Positions 23,193 through 30,865 of a DNA stretch of 30,865 nucleotides are shown one piece after another. This DNA comes from Lachnospiraceae bacterium UBA7093. GTDB lineage: Bacteria; Bacillota; Clostridia; Lachnospirales; Lachnospiraceae. The first letter of the stretch is position 1. Every line of letters begins with the position of its first letter. Made by a program: the position numbers and the translations under genes. The stretch spans positions 1 through 30,865 of the forward strand of contig DKYT01000002.1 of the NCBI GenBank assembly GCA_002492465.1, read 5' to 3'. A model generated the notes under the pieces. That model searched no databases and had not been told where the DNA came from. It saw only the letters and a program-made list of their open reading frames with translations.

Positions 23193-25491
23193 TTTAAAGG
23201 AAAACAGTAAAAGGCGTTTATGGGTATGGGTGCTCTCAGCGCTGCTTTATGTCCTTGCTTTTCCGGTATTTACGGCACTTACTATCAACAGCATAACAAG
23301 AAGTATGATGGAGATGAAGGAGTCTTATGAGGCGGCGGCAGTGATGCAGGTTCTTCATGAAAAACTTCTTAACGCTATGCGGGGATGCTTTGCTCCTTCC
23401 GCCATCCTTCTGCTGATGACGGCGGGCATTGCATTGATCAGCGCAATACAGGGATTTTCTTTTCTGTACAGCAGAAAGAAAATGGATTTTTATATGGGAA
23501 TGCCGGTAAAGAGAAAGAAAAGATTTTTTGTGGTCTGGCTAAACGGTATTTTGCTTTATGTACTTCCTTATCTGCTGGGGCTGGGAATCAGCCTGCAGAT
23601 TGCCGCGTTAAACGGCGCGGTGGATAAAACGGTGCTTCAAAGCGCTGTGGTGGGATTTGGGGCGAACTTATGCGCTTATCTGGGCATCTATCATATGGTG
23701 ATGGTGGCGGTAATGCTCACCGGCAATGTTATCATCACCCTTCTTGGCGTTTTGGTATTTGGCGTATATGAATTTGTGGTAAGAATCCTGATCAGCGGCT
23801 ATCAGGAAGTGTTTTTCCGATATTTTTCCAGTTATGGCATCGATACAAGCCCGGTGCTTTCACCCTTTACGATGTACATGAAGCTTGGAGACAGCTTCAA
23901 TTATACCAATACCGTTTCTGTAAAATATGTGCTTTGCCTTTTGGGATTTGCGCTGGTCATGGGGCTGCTTTCTTATGTGTGCTATTTAAAGCGGCCTGCG
24001 GAAGCAGCGGGAAGAGCAATGACCTTTAGTGTTACCAGACCTGTGATCAAGATCCTTTTGACAGTGCCTGCGGCGCTTCTTGCGGGGGGCGTGACCTTTG
24101 ATGCCGTTGATTTTGACCCGCAGAGATCTATGCAGGGGATTGGCTGGGTGATCTTTTTTATGACTCTTGCAGTGGTGCTTGGCAGTGGGCTGATACAGGT
24201 GATTTATGAGTTTGACATCAGAGGAGCAGTTCATAAGAAATATCATATTTTAATAAGCGGCGGGATTACGGCAATGATTTTCTTTATCTATCAGTTTGAT
24301 TTATTTGGGTATGATTCGTACATTCCAAAGCAGGATCAGATAGAGAGCATTGCATTTGTCCCGGAAGATTATGAGTTAGGCTATAGTACCCATTTTGATG
24401 AGGCGACAGGCAGGTATGTGTCTACGGGAGAATATGCCGATCGCTATATGGAGTTAAAAAATATAGAAGAAATCCGGGAGCTTGCCGCCATATCTATGAA
24501 AGAATATAGCAAACTGAATGCAGCTATCCAAAAGATCAGCGTTCCCGAAGATGATCGGGAGGAACAGTGGTGGTCTTATACAACATTGATTTACCGTCTG
24601 AAAAACGGACGTAAGGTAAGCCGGACGTTGTGGGTGAATGTGGAGGATGAGAGAACCCAGGAGCTTCTGGACAGTATTATCGGTTCTAAGGAGTTTAAAG
24701 AGGGCTTCTGGATGTGTGCCTCGGACAGAATCAACGGGCTCCTGGAGGAAAGCAGGTATGAAGTCAGGACAGTCTATGGAAATCAGATTTACAGCGAAGG
24801 GCTGACTCTGGAAGAAACCAGGGAATTTCTTGAGATCTATCGGAAAGATCTGGAAAAAGCAAACTTTACCGATATCAGAACCTGTGTTCCTACCGGCATG
24901 CTGACCATTACCCTTTCGGAGGCGATCAAGGGGAGCGACTATTTGAACGCTTACGGAAAAATCGCAAAATCCACCAGAAGCTGGGAGATTTATCAGAATA
25001 TTTATCCTTTTTGTAAGGAAAGCATCGCTTATTTAAAGGATCATGGCTGTTATATGGAAGGACAGCTGAAGCTGGAGGATGTGGCGAAAATTCAGGTGGT
25101 GAACAGGAATACGGAGATAGCCAGAGAGCTCCAAAAGCAGCTGGAAGAGAGCGGGGAAGGAGAAACTTTGTCGGATGAGACGCCGGAGCATCTTCTTGCC
25201 CTGGGAGCGGAAAGAGCGACTTACGATTATGATGCAGGAATAGATGCCCGGGTATATGCAGATTATACCCAGGAGAAGGAGATGGAGGAAATTGCGGCGC
25301 ATATTTATCCCGAGAGTATGCCTACCAGCTACTGGGATCATGGGAAACAGACAGAGCCTGATTACGAGGTGATCGTGTATTTCAAGGCGGACAGCCAGCT
25401 TACCAGGACCTTTGGCGCCAGCGCCTACTACGGATTCCTGGAGGGTGAAGTACCGGACTTTGTGAAAGAAGACACCCTTTATCGGGAATAG
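23164..25491 (+). CDS. ABC transporter permease with a large C-terminal extracytoplasmic domain
   Basis: The 775-residue protein has an N-terminal membrane half with about eight or nine helices up to roughly residue 380. These include TM1 at 19-41 and the loop YSRKKMDFYMGMPVKRKKRF, which recurs in this permease class. The C-terminal half of about 390 residues has no helix and is acidic, beginning DSYIPKQDQIESIAF. With a final helix at about 360-380 it would lie on the outside. The architecture resembles Lachnospiraceae permeases with a C-terminal domain of the kind annotated DUF6449 (recollection, unverified). It is likely an exporter or envelope-stress sensor rather than an importer, since no binding protein is present. 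GGAGG lies nine bases before ATG 23164. The gene overlaps the ATPase gene by 29 bases and ends before a terminator hairpin. Confidence 0.9.
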   Translation: MMSKSSFLVSLKENSKRRLWVWVLSALLYVLAFPVFTALTINSITRSMMEMKESYEAAAVMQVLHEKLLNAMRGCFAPSAILLLMTAGIALISAIQGFSFLYSRKKMDFYMGMPVKRKKRFFVVWLNGILLYVLPYLLGLGISLQIAALNGAVDKTVLQSAVVGFGANLCAYLGIYHMVMVAVMLTGNVIITLLGVLVFGVYEFVVRILISGYQEVFFRYFSSYGIDTSPVLSPFTMYMKLGDSFNYTNTVSVKYVLCLLGFALVMGLLSYVCYLKRPAEAAGRAMTFSVTRPVIKILLTVPAALLAGGVTFDAVDFDPQRSMQGIGWVIFFMTLAVVLGSGLIQVIYEFDIRGAVHKKYHILISGGITAMIFFIYQFDLFGYDSYIPKQDQIESIAFVPEDYELGYSTHFDEATGRYVSTGEYADRYMELKNIEEIRELAAISMKEYSKLNAAIQKISVPEDDREEQWWSYTTLIYRLKNGRKVSRTLWVNVEDERTQELLDSIIGSKEFKEGFWMCASDRINGLLEESRYEVRTVYGNQIYSEGLTLEETREFLEIYRKDLEKANFTDIRTCVPTGMLTITLSEAIKGSDYLNAYGKIAKSTRSWEIYQNIYPFCKESIAYLKDHGCYMEGQLKLEDVAKIQVVNRNTEIARELQKQLEESGEGETLSDETPEHLLALGAERATYDYDAGIDARVYADYTQEKEMEEIAAHIYPESMPTSYWDHGKQTEPDYEVIVYFKADSQLTRTFGASAYYGFLEGEVPDFVKEDTLYRE

Positions 25492-25539
25492 TAACGAACG
25501 CCGCCACGCTTTGCGAGCCGGCTTATCTAATAAAAAACG

Positions 25540-25579
25540 AAAGCCGTCATTCTGAAGTATTTTTCAGAATGGCGGCTTT
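25540..25579 (+). terminator. 16-bp-stem hairpin ending the GntR-ABC operon
   Basis: Bases 25540-25555 pair with 25564-25579 with one G-U pair and an 8-base loop. The stem is bounded by A-rich and T-containing sequence on its two sides (AAAAAACGAAAG before, CTTTGTTG after), so it could act on both strands. Confidence 0.75.
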
Positions 25580-25583
25580 GTTG

Positions 25584-25612
25584 TTGCCAATAAAAAGGAC
25601 CTTTGTTAAAAT
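25584..25612 (+). promoter_or_regulatory. Extended -10 promoter for the glycosyltransferase cluster
   Basis: TTGCCA (25584-25589), a 17-base spacer and TAAAAT (25607-25612) preceded by TGT (extended -10) lie directly after the terminator and 50 bases before the first glycosyltransferase gene. The cluster 25662-30581 is probably one transcript. Confidence 0.65.
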
Positions 25613-25661
25613 GCTATTAGACAAAAACCGGAGAATTACAGCCGGATAAGTGAGGTAAAAA

Positions 25662-26882
25662 ATGGAAGAACGTGTGATAGATCGATTATTATCAGTCAAA
25701 ATCAGAATCGGAAGGATCGGTTTTAAAGCGGTTGATCTGCTGTTTATTTTATGCCTGTTTGTCTTTGCCTTTATGGTAAGGTGGAAATTAATGCCCATTG
25801 AATCGGCGGATTATTGGGGCTTTTTGGAGGATTGGATGAGGCAGATACGGGAAGAAGGGGGCTTTCCTTCTCTGGGGAGACAGATCTCCAATTACACCTC
25901 GCCCTATATGTATCTGATGTGTCTGGTATCCTACATAACCAAACAGGATCTTTATGGGTTGAAGCTGGTGTCGGTTTTATTCGATTATTTTGCCTCTATT
26001 GCAGTTTTTCTGATCATCTATCAGCTTACGGAAAGTACCGGAAAATCGATATTGGGAATGACGGCGGTGCTTTTGTCCCCTACGGTAATCCTGGATAGCG
26101 CATACTGGTGTCAATGCGATATCATTTATACCACTTTTATTTTGTTTGCCTTGTACTGCTTTTTCAAAAACAACAGCAGAGGATGCCTGATTTTTGTGGG
26201 AATTGCATTTTCCTTTAAGCTGCAAACCCTTTTTATTCTTCCTTTTTTGGTGATCATGTGGCTGAAGAGAAAAACCGTAAGGCTTAGAGATTTTTTATGG
26301 ATACCTGTGATCTATGTGGTCAGCGCGCTGCCGGCATGGATTGCCGGAAGGGGATTTAAGGAGCTGATGCTGATTTATTTTGACCAGACAAACACCTATC
26401 CCTGGGGAACGCTGGAATATCCCAATATTTATGCCCTTTTGGGAGAGGCGATGCCGGATATGCGCCATGCCGGGGAAGTGGGAGGTGCGGGAACCTTTAT
26501 GGCGGTGATTCTGCTGGGATGCGTCGCTTATTACCTTTATACCAGAAAATTCAGGATTACGGGAGAGCTGGCGGTGACCGTTGCATTGTTCACAGTGGCG
26601 GTAACGGTGTATTCCCTTCCTCATATGCATGACAGATACGGGTTTCTGATTGATCTTCTGACGATTCCTTATGGAGTGCTGCGCCCCGGGAAGTTGCCCG
26701 TTACCTGCGGCTTTATGTTGATATCGGTGCTGACTTTTATGCCCTATCTGATCGCGGTGCACGTTGTGCCGCTGCAATATCTTGCCATTGCTATGTTTGG
26801 TCTGCTGGTTTATGTAGGGCTGGATTTGTATCGTCAGGTTCGGGATAATACCCTAAATTTCCATGAGACGTTGGATGCGTAG
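25662..26882 (+). CDS. GT-C mannosyltransferase-like membrane protein (Gpi18-related type)
   Basis: The 406-residue protein has about ten transmembrane helices. The first outer loop carries acidic residues (PIESADYWGFLEDW, 45-58), the GT-C catalytic position. WCQCDIIY (149-156) corresponds to the WGQ-D-IY motif of this group. HMHDRYGF (321-328) corresponds to the H-x-H-E/D-R-Y motif of ALG6/8- and Gpi18-type enzymes. These use polyprenyl-phosphate sugars as donors on the outer face. The substrate, mannose or another hexose, is inference. The start ATG 25662 has TGAGG about six bases upstream. It leads a run of three GT-C genes with gaps of about 20 bases. The GT2 enzyme at 12849 could supply the donor. 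Confidence 0.85.
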   Translation: MEERVIDRLLSVKIRIGRIGFKAVDLLFILCLFVFAFMVRWKLMPIESADYWGFLEDWMRQIREEGGFPSLGRQISNYTSPYMYLMCLVSYITKQDLYGLKLVSVLFDYFASIAVFLIIYQLTESTGKSILGMTAVLLSPTVILDSAYWCQCDIIYTTFILFALYCFFKNNSRGCLIFVGIAFSFKLQTLFILPFLVIMWLKRKTVRLRDFLWIPVIYVVSALPAWIAGRGFKELMLIYFDQTNTYPWGTLEYPNIYALLGEAMPDMRHAGEVGGAGTFMAVILLGCVAYYLYTRKFRITGELAVTVALFTVAVTVYSLPHMHDRYGFLIDLLTIPYGVLRPGKLPVTCGFMLISVLTFMPYLIAVHVVPLQYLAIAMFGLLVYVGLDLYRQVRDNTLNFHETLDA

Positions 26883-26903
26883 GCACAAGGAGAAAATAAG
26901 ACT

Positions 26904-28946
26904 GTGAAGAAGAAAAAGGGCGCAGGCGCAATTAAATTTTTTGGGTTTCTTGCAGGTGTTTTTGCCATTGAAATTTTTATATGCAATTTCAGACATTGGG
27001 AATCCGCCGGGAATAGCCAAATAAGCGGCTATACCGTTCTGATGGGAAGCGGCTATGAGGATCATGGGAACGGTGTTTACACTTATACAGGGGAAAATGG
27101 AGAGATCGAAATTACCAATATAAACGATAGGCTGGAGAGCGCCTGGATCCATATGGAAACGATTGGACAGGGGGAGGATGAGCGGAAGCCCATCCGTATA
27201 AAGCAGCTTGTAACGGACGAATCTCATAAGCTGTATTATAGTCTTCCCCAAAGAGAGCTGTGGGCACAGGAAGAGAAAAGCGCCTATATGAACTACCATC
27301 TGTATGGGAAATGTACAGGATTGAAAATCATCCCTGAATTGGAAGCAGGGCAGACGATTGCATTTCAAATATCTCTAAATCCCCGGATTCCTCTCTTTTT
27401 TTCCTGGGAAAGAGTGTGTTTTATGATTTTGCTGGGGATGGGAGTGTGGCTGCTGCGTCCGGCGTCAAAGTGGAATGAAACTCCGTATTTATCCCTGAAC
27501 CGCCCTAAAAAAGCGGTTCTGACAGGGAGCTTTTTTCTGCTTCACGGGATATTGTTTTGGGGCTTGGTTCATGTGAACCCCTATTTTCAGAAAGAGCAGG
27601 GGGAAAACCAACAGCAATATCAGGCATTGGCGGAAGCGTTGGAGGCGGGAAGCCTTTCCCTTTTGGAAGCGCCGCCTGAAACCCTTGCTGAGATGGAGAA
27701 TCCCTATGACTTTGACGCCCGGGGACAGATCCTGGGGGAAAGGGGCGAGTGGTATAAATGGGATCACGCTTATTTTCAGGGAAAGTATTACGTTTACTTT
27801 GGGGTGGTTCCGGCAGTTCTGTTTTATCTGCCCTATCATTTCCTCACAGGAGGGCATTTGCATAATTATATAGTGATTTTCCTATTGTCCCTGTTGTTTT
27901 TGGCAGGGGTTTTAGGAACGGTGCATGAACTGATTCGAAAATGGTTTCCCCGCACGACTCTGAATGTGTGGTTTCTGACCACGGAACTGCTGCTTATGGG
28001 AAGCGGCATCCTTTATATGACCAAAAGACCGGATCTGTACACGGTGCCGATTCTTGCCGGACTTGCCTTTGGTATGCTGGGCATGTGGTGTTTTTTGCTG
28101 GCAAGGGAGGAAGAAAAAATAAGGTATGGATATCTTGGGGCAGGTTCCTTCCTGATCGCCCTGATTGCCGGATGCAGACCCCAGTTGTTTGTGTTTGTGT
28201 TTTTGGTATGGATTCTGGCAGGGGATTATCTGATGCCTTTGGGGAAAGAAAAAAAGGCTTTGTTTGCCTGTCTGGCGCCTATGCTTGCCGTGGGAGGGCT
28301 GTTGATGTATTATAACGCCAGCCGTTTCGGTTCGGTGGTTGATTTCGGCGCCAATTATAATCTCACCTTTAACGATATGCGCAGGAGAGGATGGGAGTGG
28401 GAACGGCTCCCCTTGGGCGTACTTGCCTATCTGTTTCAGCCGATTAAGCTGACCACTGGATTTCCTTTTGCGGAAGCCGTTTATTTTGACAGCCAGTATA
28501 TGGGGGTTACCATTCAGGAAGCCACCTATGGGGGGATGTTTATGACCCATCTCTTTGCCTGGATGAGTCTGCTTCCCGTGCTGTTCCATAAGCAGCTGAA
28601 AAGCTGCGGGAAAACGCCCTGGAGGCTTTCAGTGGCAAGTCTTTTGCTCGGACTCGTAGTGATTGCGGTGGATACCAATATGTCAGGAATTCTTCAGAGA
28701 TATTTTGGAGATTTTTCTCTTTTCATGATGCTTGCGGCGCTGCTTTCCACCCTTCTGTTACTGAGCCATAAAAGATTTTCATCTGGAGTGCTGAGAAGAA
28801 CGGTAGTTTGGTGTTTGATGGCGTGTCTGCTTTTGGAAGTGTGCTATCAGGGAATGGTGTTCTTTCTGGATACAGGGGAGGCGTTAAGGGAGCTGAGACC
28901 GGATCTCTTTTCCCATTTTAAATATGTGGCGGCATTCTGGCTGTAG
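26904..28946 (+). CDS. Large membrane glycosyltransferase-like protein (GT-C/GT39-related)
   Basis: The 680-residue protein starts with GTG, supported by AAGGAG 11 bases upstream. One helix (about 10-28) is followed by a beta-rich extracytoplasmic domain (about 35-165), then about ten helices. The loop with YKWDHAYFQGKYYVYFG (284-300) carries Asp287 and is the probable acceptor/donor site, followed by the VVPAVLFYLPYHF helix. I recognise the general fold of Lachnospiraceae membrane glycosyltransferases but not a named family. The N-terminal domain has no recognised motif. Together with its neighbours it suggests decoration of a surface polymer. Confidence in coding is high and in exact function is moderate. 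Confidence 0.78.
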   Translation: MKKKKGAGAIKFFGFLAGVFAIEIFICNFRHWESAGNSQISGYTVLMGSGYEDHGNGVYTYTGENGEIEITNINDRLESAWIHMETIGQGEDERKPIRIKQLVTDESHKLYYSLPQRELWAQEEKSAYMNYHLYGKCTGLKIIPELEAGQTIAFQISLNPRIPLFFSWERVCFMILLGMGVWLLRPASKWNETPYLSLNRPKKAVLTGSFFLLHGILFWGLVHVNPYFQKEQGENQQQYQALAEALEAGSLSLLEAPPETLAEMENPYDFDARGQILGERGEWYKWDHAYFQGKYYVYFGVVPAVLFYLPYHFLTGGHLHNYIVIFLLSLLFLAGVLGTVHELIRKWFPRTTLNVWFLTTELLLMGSGILYMTKRPDLYTVPILAGLAFGMLGMWCFLLAREEEKIRYGYLGAGSFLIALIAGCRPQLFVFVFLVWILAGDYLMPLGKEKKALFACLAPMLAVGGLLMYYNASRFGSVVDFGANYNLTFNDMRRRGWEWERLPLGVLAYLFQPIKLTTGFPFAEAVYFDSQYMGVTIQEATYGGMFMTHLFAWMSLLPVLFHKQLKSCGKTPWRLSVASLLLGLVVIAVDTNMSGILQRYFGDFSLFMMLAALLSTLLLLSHKRFSSGVLRRTVVWCLMACLLLEVCYQGMVFFLDTGEALRELRPDLFSHFKYVAAFWL

Positions 28947-28964
28947 ATGGCGGGAAGCCCTTAA

Positions 28965-30581
28965 ATGGAGAAAAATATGGAGTTTACAAAGGAATTTCGG
29001 AAAAAAATGAATGGGAGGAAGGTTTGCTTTTTTCTTATTTGCCTGGGATTGGCGGCAGTGAGGCTGTTTCGTTTCCCGGAGATTCCCGGCGGATTGAATC
29101 AGGATGGGGCAATGGGGGCAGTGGATGCCGCCGCCCTGGTAAGGTATGGGACGGACCGCTTTGGAACATGGCTTCCGGTACATTTCCGGGCGTGGGGATA
29201 TGGGCAGATGAGTGTTCTCCTTGCCTATCTCACAACCCCTTTTATCAGGATTTTTGGTTTGACGAAGCTTGCCATGCGCCTGCCCATTCTTCTTGCCAGT
29301 CTGGCAGGCGCCGGAGGCGTATACGGAATTGTGAAAAAGGTATTCGGCGAAAAAGAGGGAATGGCGGTTCTCTTATTTATTGCCGTCAATCCCTGGCATT
29401 TCATGCAAAGCAGATGGGCGCTGGACTGCAATCTGTTTCCCCATATGTTTGTGCTGGGTATATGCTTTTTGTTGGGTTCTCTTGAGAAAAAGAAAAATCT
29501 TTATCTTTCCATGCTTTTTTTTGCCCTTTGCATGTATTGCTATGGGGTTTCCTTTTATATGGTTCCCTTTTTTCTCCTTATCGTCTGCGCGCTTCTGCTT
29601 GGACAAAAAAAGGTAACCTGGAAGGAGGCGCTTTTATGCCTGTTGGTCTATATGGGGATTGCCTGGCCTATTTATGGCACTATGCTGATCAATTTTATGA
29701 AATGGGAAACGGTAAAGCTTCCTTTTGTGACGATGGAATATTTTGAGGGAAGCATCCGCTCCGGTGACATCCTGTTTTTTTCGGAACAGATGGGAAGTCA
29801 GCTGGTATCCAACCTTCGATCTCTGATCCGTGTGGTTTTCCTACAGAAGGAGGATCTTCTTTGGAATTCCATCAAGGGCTTCGGCACTTTATACCTTTGC
29901 TCCACCCCCTTCGTTCTTCTGGGCGCTCTACGGGTTTTAAGAGGGGCGGTAAAAGAAGAAGAACCTGCACGAAAAATTGGCTGTCAGGTTCTATTGTGCT
30001 ACTGGATATTTGCCCTTCTCACAGGCATTCTGATCAATTCCGTTAATGTAAACAGAATCAATATTATTTTCTACATTCACATTATTTTTGCGGTAGTGGG
30101 AATCTGTTTTGTAGTCAGGAAATGGAAGCCCACGCTGTATTTGATTCTGCTGGCGTACGTCATACAAAGCGCCATGTTTTTTCAGTGCTATTTTACCGAT
30201 TGGGCGCAGAGCATCGACAAAGCCTTTTACGGAGACTTTGTAGAGGCATTAGACTATGCCAGAGAGCAAAACTGCGATTATTACTACATTACCCCGGACA
30301 CCCAATACCAGGGTTCCTGGAACGTTTCGGAGATTCTCACCCTGTTCGTCTTTGACATTGACGCAAGATATTTTCAGGGCGCAACGGACAGCTGGGAAAA
30401 CAAGTCCATTCCTTACTGGGACAGATTCCGCTACGTCAATCCCCCGGAGGCTTCTCAATTGTCCGGATGGAACGTGGCATGCATCATCCGAAGCGGCGAA
30501 GCCTACCGTTTCCCTACGGATACATTTCAGATTACCTTTTTTGGCGACTATGCAGTAGTCATATCTCAAGCTTTGCAGTGA
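28965..30581 (+). CDS. ArnT/PMT-like membrane glycosyltransferase (GT39-related)
   Basis: The 538-residue protein has about ten transmembrane helices. The first outer loop reads PGGLNQDGAMGAVDAAALVRYG (about 41-62; D47 and D54 in place of the usual D-E pair), the GT39 catalytic position. IRIFGLTKLAMRLPILLASL and NPWHFMQSRWALDCNLFPH follow the GT39 layout. A C-terminal soluble domain of about 115 residues is outside. Start is ambiguous: ATG 28965 has only GGGAAG upstream, while ATG 28977 has GGAG six bases before it, which would give 534 residues. It ends the glycosyltransferase run. No terminator is visible before the structured repeat that follows. Confidence 0.8.
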   Translation: MEKNMEFTKEFRKKMNGRKVCFFLICLGLAAVRLFRFPEIPGGLNQDGAMGAVDAAALVRYGTDRFGTWLPVHFRAWGYGQMSVLLAYLTTPFIRIFGLTKLAMRLPILLASLAGAGGVYGIVKKVFGEKEGMAVLLFIAVNPWHFMQSRWALDCNLFPHMFVLGICFLLGSLEKKKNLYLSMLFFALCMYCYGVSFYMVPFFLLIVCALLLGQKKVTWKEALLCLLVYMGIAWPIYGTMLINFMKWETVKLPFVTMEYFEGSIRSGDILFFSEQMGSQLVSNLRSLIRVVFLQKEDLLWNSIKGFGTLYLCSTPFVLLGALRVLRGAVKEEEPARKIGCQVLLCYWIFALLTGILINSVNVNRINIIFYIHIIFAVVGICFVVRKWKPTLYLILLAYVIQSAMFFQCYFTDWAQSIDKAFYGDFVEALDYAREQNCDYYYITPDTQYQGSWNVSEILTLFVFDIDARYFQGATDSWENKSIPYWDRFRYVNPPEASQLSGWNVACIIRSGEAYRFPTDTFQITFFGDYAVVISQALQ

Positions 30582-30652
30582 GAAAGTGTGGCAGTACAAA
30601 GTGGAAGGGGACGGCGTTTGATACCCCGGCGCAATGGCGCTGCCCTCAATGG

Positions 30653-30865
30653 GGCTTTCAATAGGGGAAGGAGCCTTGGTGGGAAGTGATTAGAAGGACT
30701 TAGCATTCCGTTAGAAATCAGCGGGTCTCGGACAGGATGTCCGGGGCAGGTGTGACTCGGTCATGGATGACCGACCACACCGATCGCGTCAACGATAGAT
30801 AAACCATGCCGGAATGCTTAGCCCTTCTTATCACTGTACACAGGCTCCTTCCCCTATTGAAAGCC
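30653..30865. repeat. Structured inverted-repeat element with two-part long stem (truncated by window edge at most)
   Basis: A perfect 23-bp inverted repeat, 30653-30675 with 30843-30865, encloses a second stem, 30686-30710 with 30810-30834 (25 bases, three mismatches). The core of about 100 bases holds two hairpins. The outer repeat ends exactly at the window edge, so it may extend further. No gene is visible in 30582-30865. The layout is that of a MITE-like element or structured RNA. Its sequence is unrelated by eye to the element at 2445-2782, but its architecture is the same. Confidence 0.85.
30729..30781 (+). other. Twin GGA-loop hairpins in the core of the right-hand element
   Basis: Hairpin A (30729-30743) is CGGACAGGATGTCCG, a 6-bp stem with loop GGA. 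Hairpin B (30749-30781) has an outer stem GGTGTG/CACACC and an inner CGGTCA/TGACCG stem with loop TGGA. UCAUGGAUGA in hairpin B is an exact fit to the published CsrA/RsmE consensus form A/U-CANGGANG-U/A; hairpin A fits except that one base before GGA is missing. Protein binding is inference. Confidence 0.5.

Overview
The window looks like chromosomal DNA from a low-to-mid GC anaerobic Firmicute, most likely Lachnospiraceae (Clostridium cluster XIVa). I base this on the consistent AAGGAG-type ribosome binding sites, a SpoVB-like flippase, the nifS-nifU-mnmA order, the gap-pgk-tpiA-gpmI glycolytic block and the ABC transporter with a YtrA-type GntR regulator. I cannot fix the genus. I see no rRNA, tRNA, CRISPR array or complete mobile element.

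Layout. 1-352 is the 3' end of a tyrosine recombinase followed by 12-bp direct repeats, which looks like the edge of an integrated element. 353-1245 is a low-molecular-weight phosphatase translationally coupled to a small membrane protein. 1298-2320 (minus) is an NAD-dependent epimerase-like protein. 2321-2886 is gene-free and holds a 338-bp near-palindromic element. 2887-4140 is a chemoreceptor without a sensor domain, convergent with a SpoVB/MATE-type flippase (4155-5495, minus). 5624-8374 is a sulfur-relay operon (cysteine desulfurase, IscU/NifU scaffold, MnmA). 8404-9219 (minus) is a PHP-family histidinol-phosphatase-like enzyme.

9501-21723 is a glycolytic region. gap, pgk and tpiA are separated by strong intercistronic hairpins. 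They are then split from gpmI by about 7.4 kb carrying a GT2 polyprenyl-phosphate sugar transferase, a DEAD-box helicase, an unknown TPR membrane protein, a CDF metal transporter and a large GT-C-like membrane protein. 21842-25491 is a self-contained GntR/ABC/permease operon with its own promoter and probable operator. 25584-30581 is a run of three large, different GT-C-type membrane glycosyltransferases. Together with the GT2 enzyme and the 743-residue membrane protein they suggest lipid-linked sugar glycosylation of the envelope.

The most unusual signal is non-coding. Two unrelated-sequence intergenic elements (2445-2782 and 30653-30865) share one architecture: a long, near-perfect inverted-repeat stem closing a core with two small hairpins whose loops carry GGA. 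Three of the four loops fit CANGGANG with the flanks paired, the form recognised by CsrA/RsmE-type proteins. The function is inference, but the structures can be read directly from the sequence.
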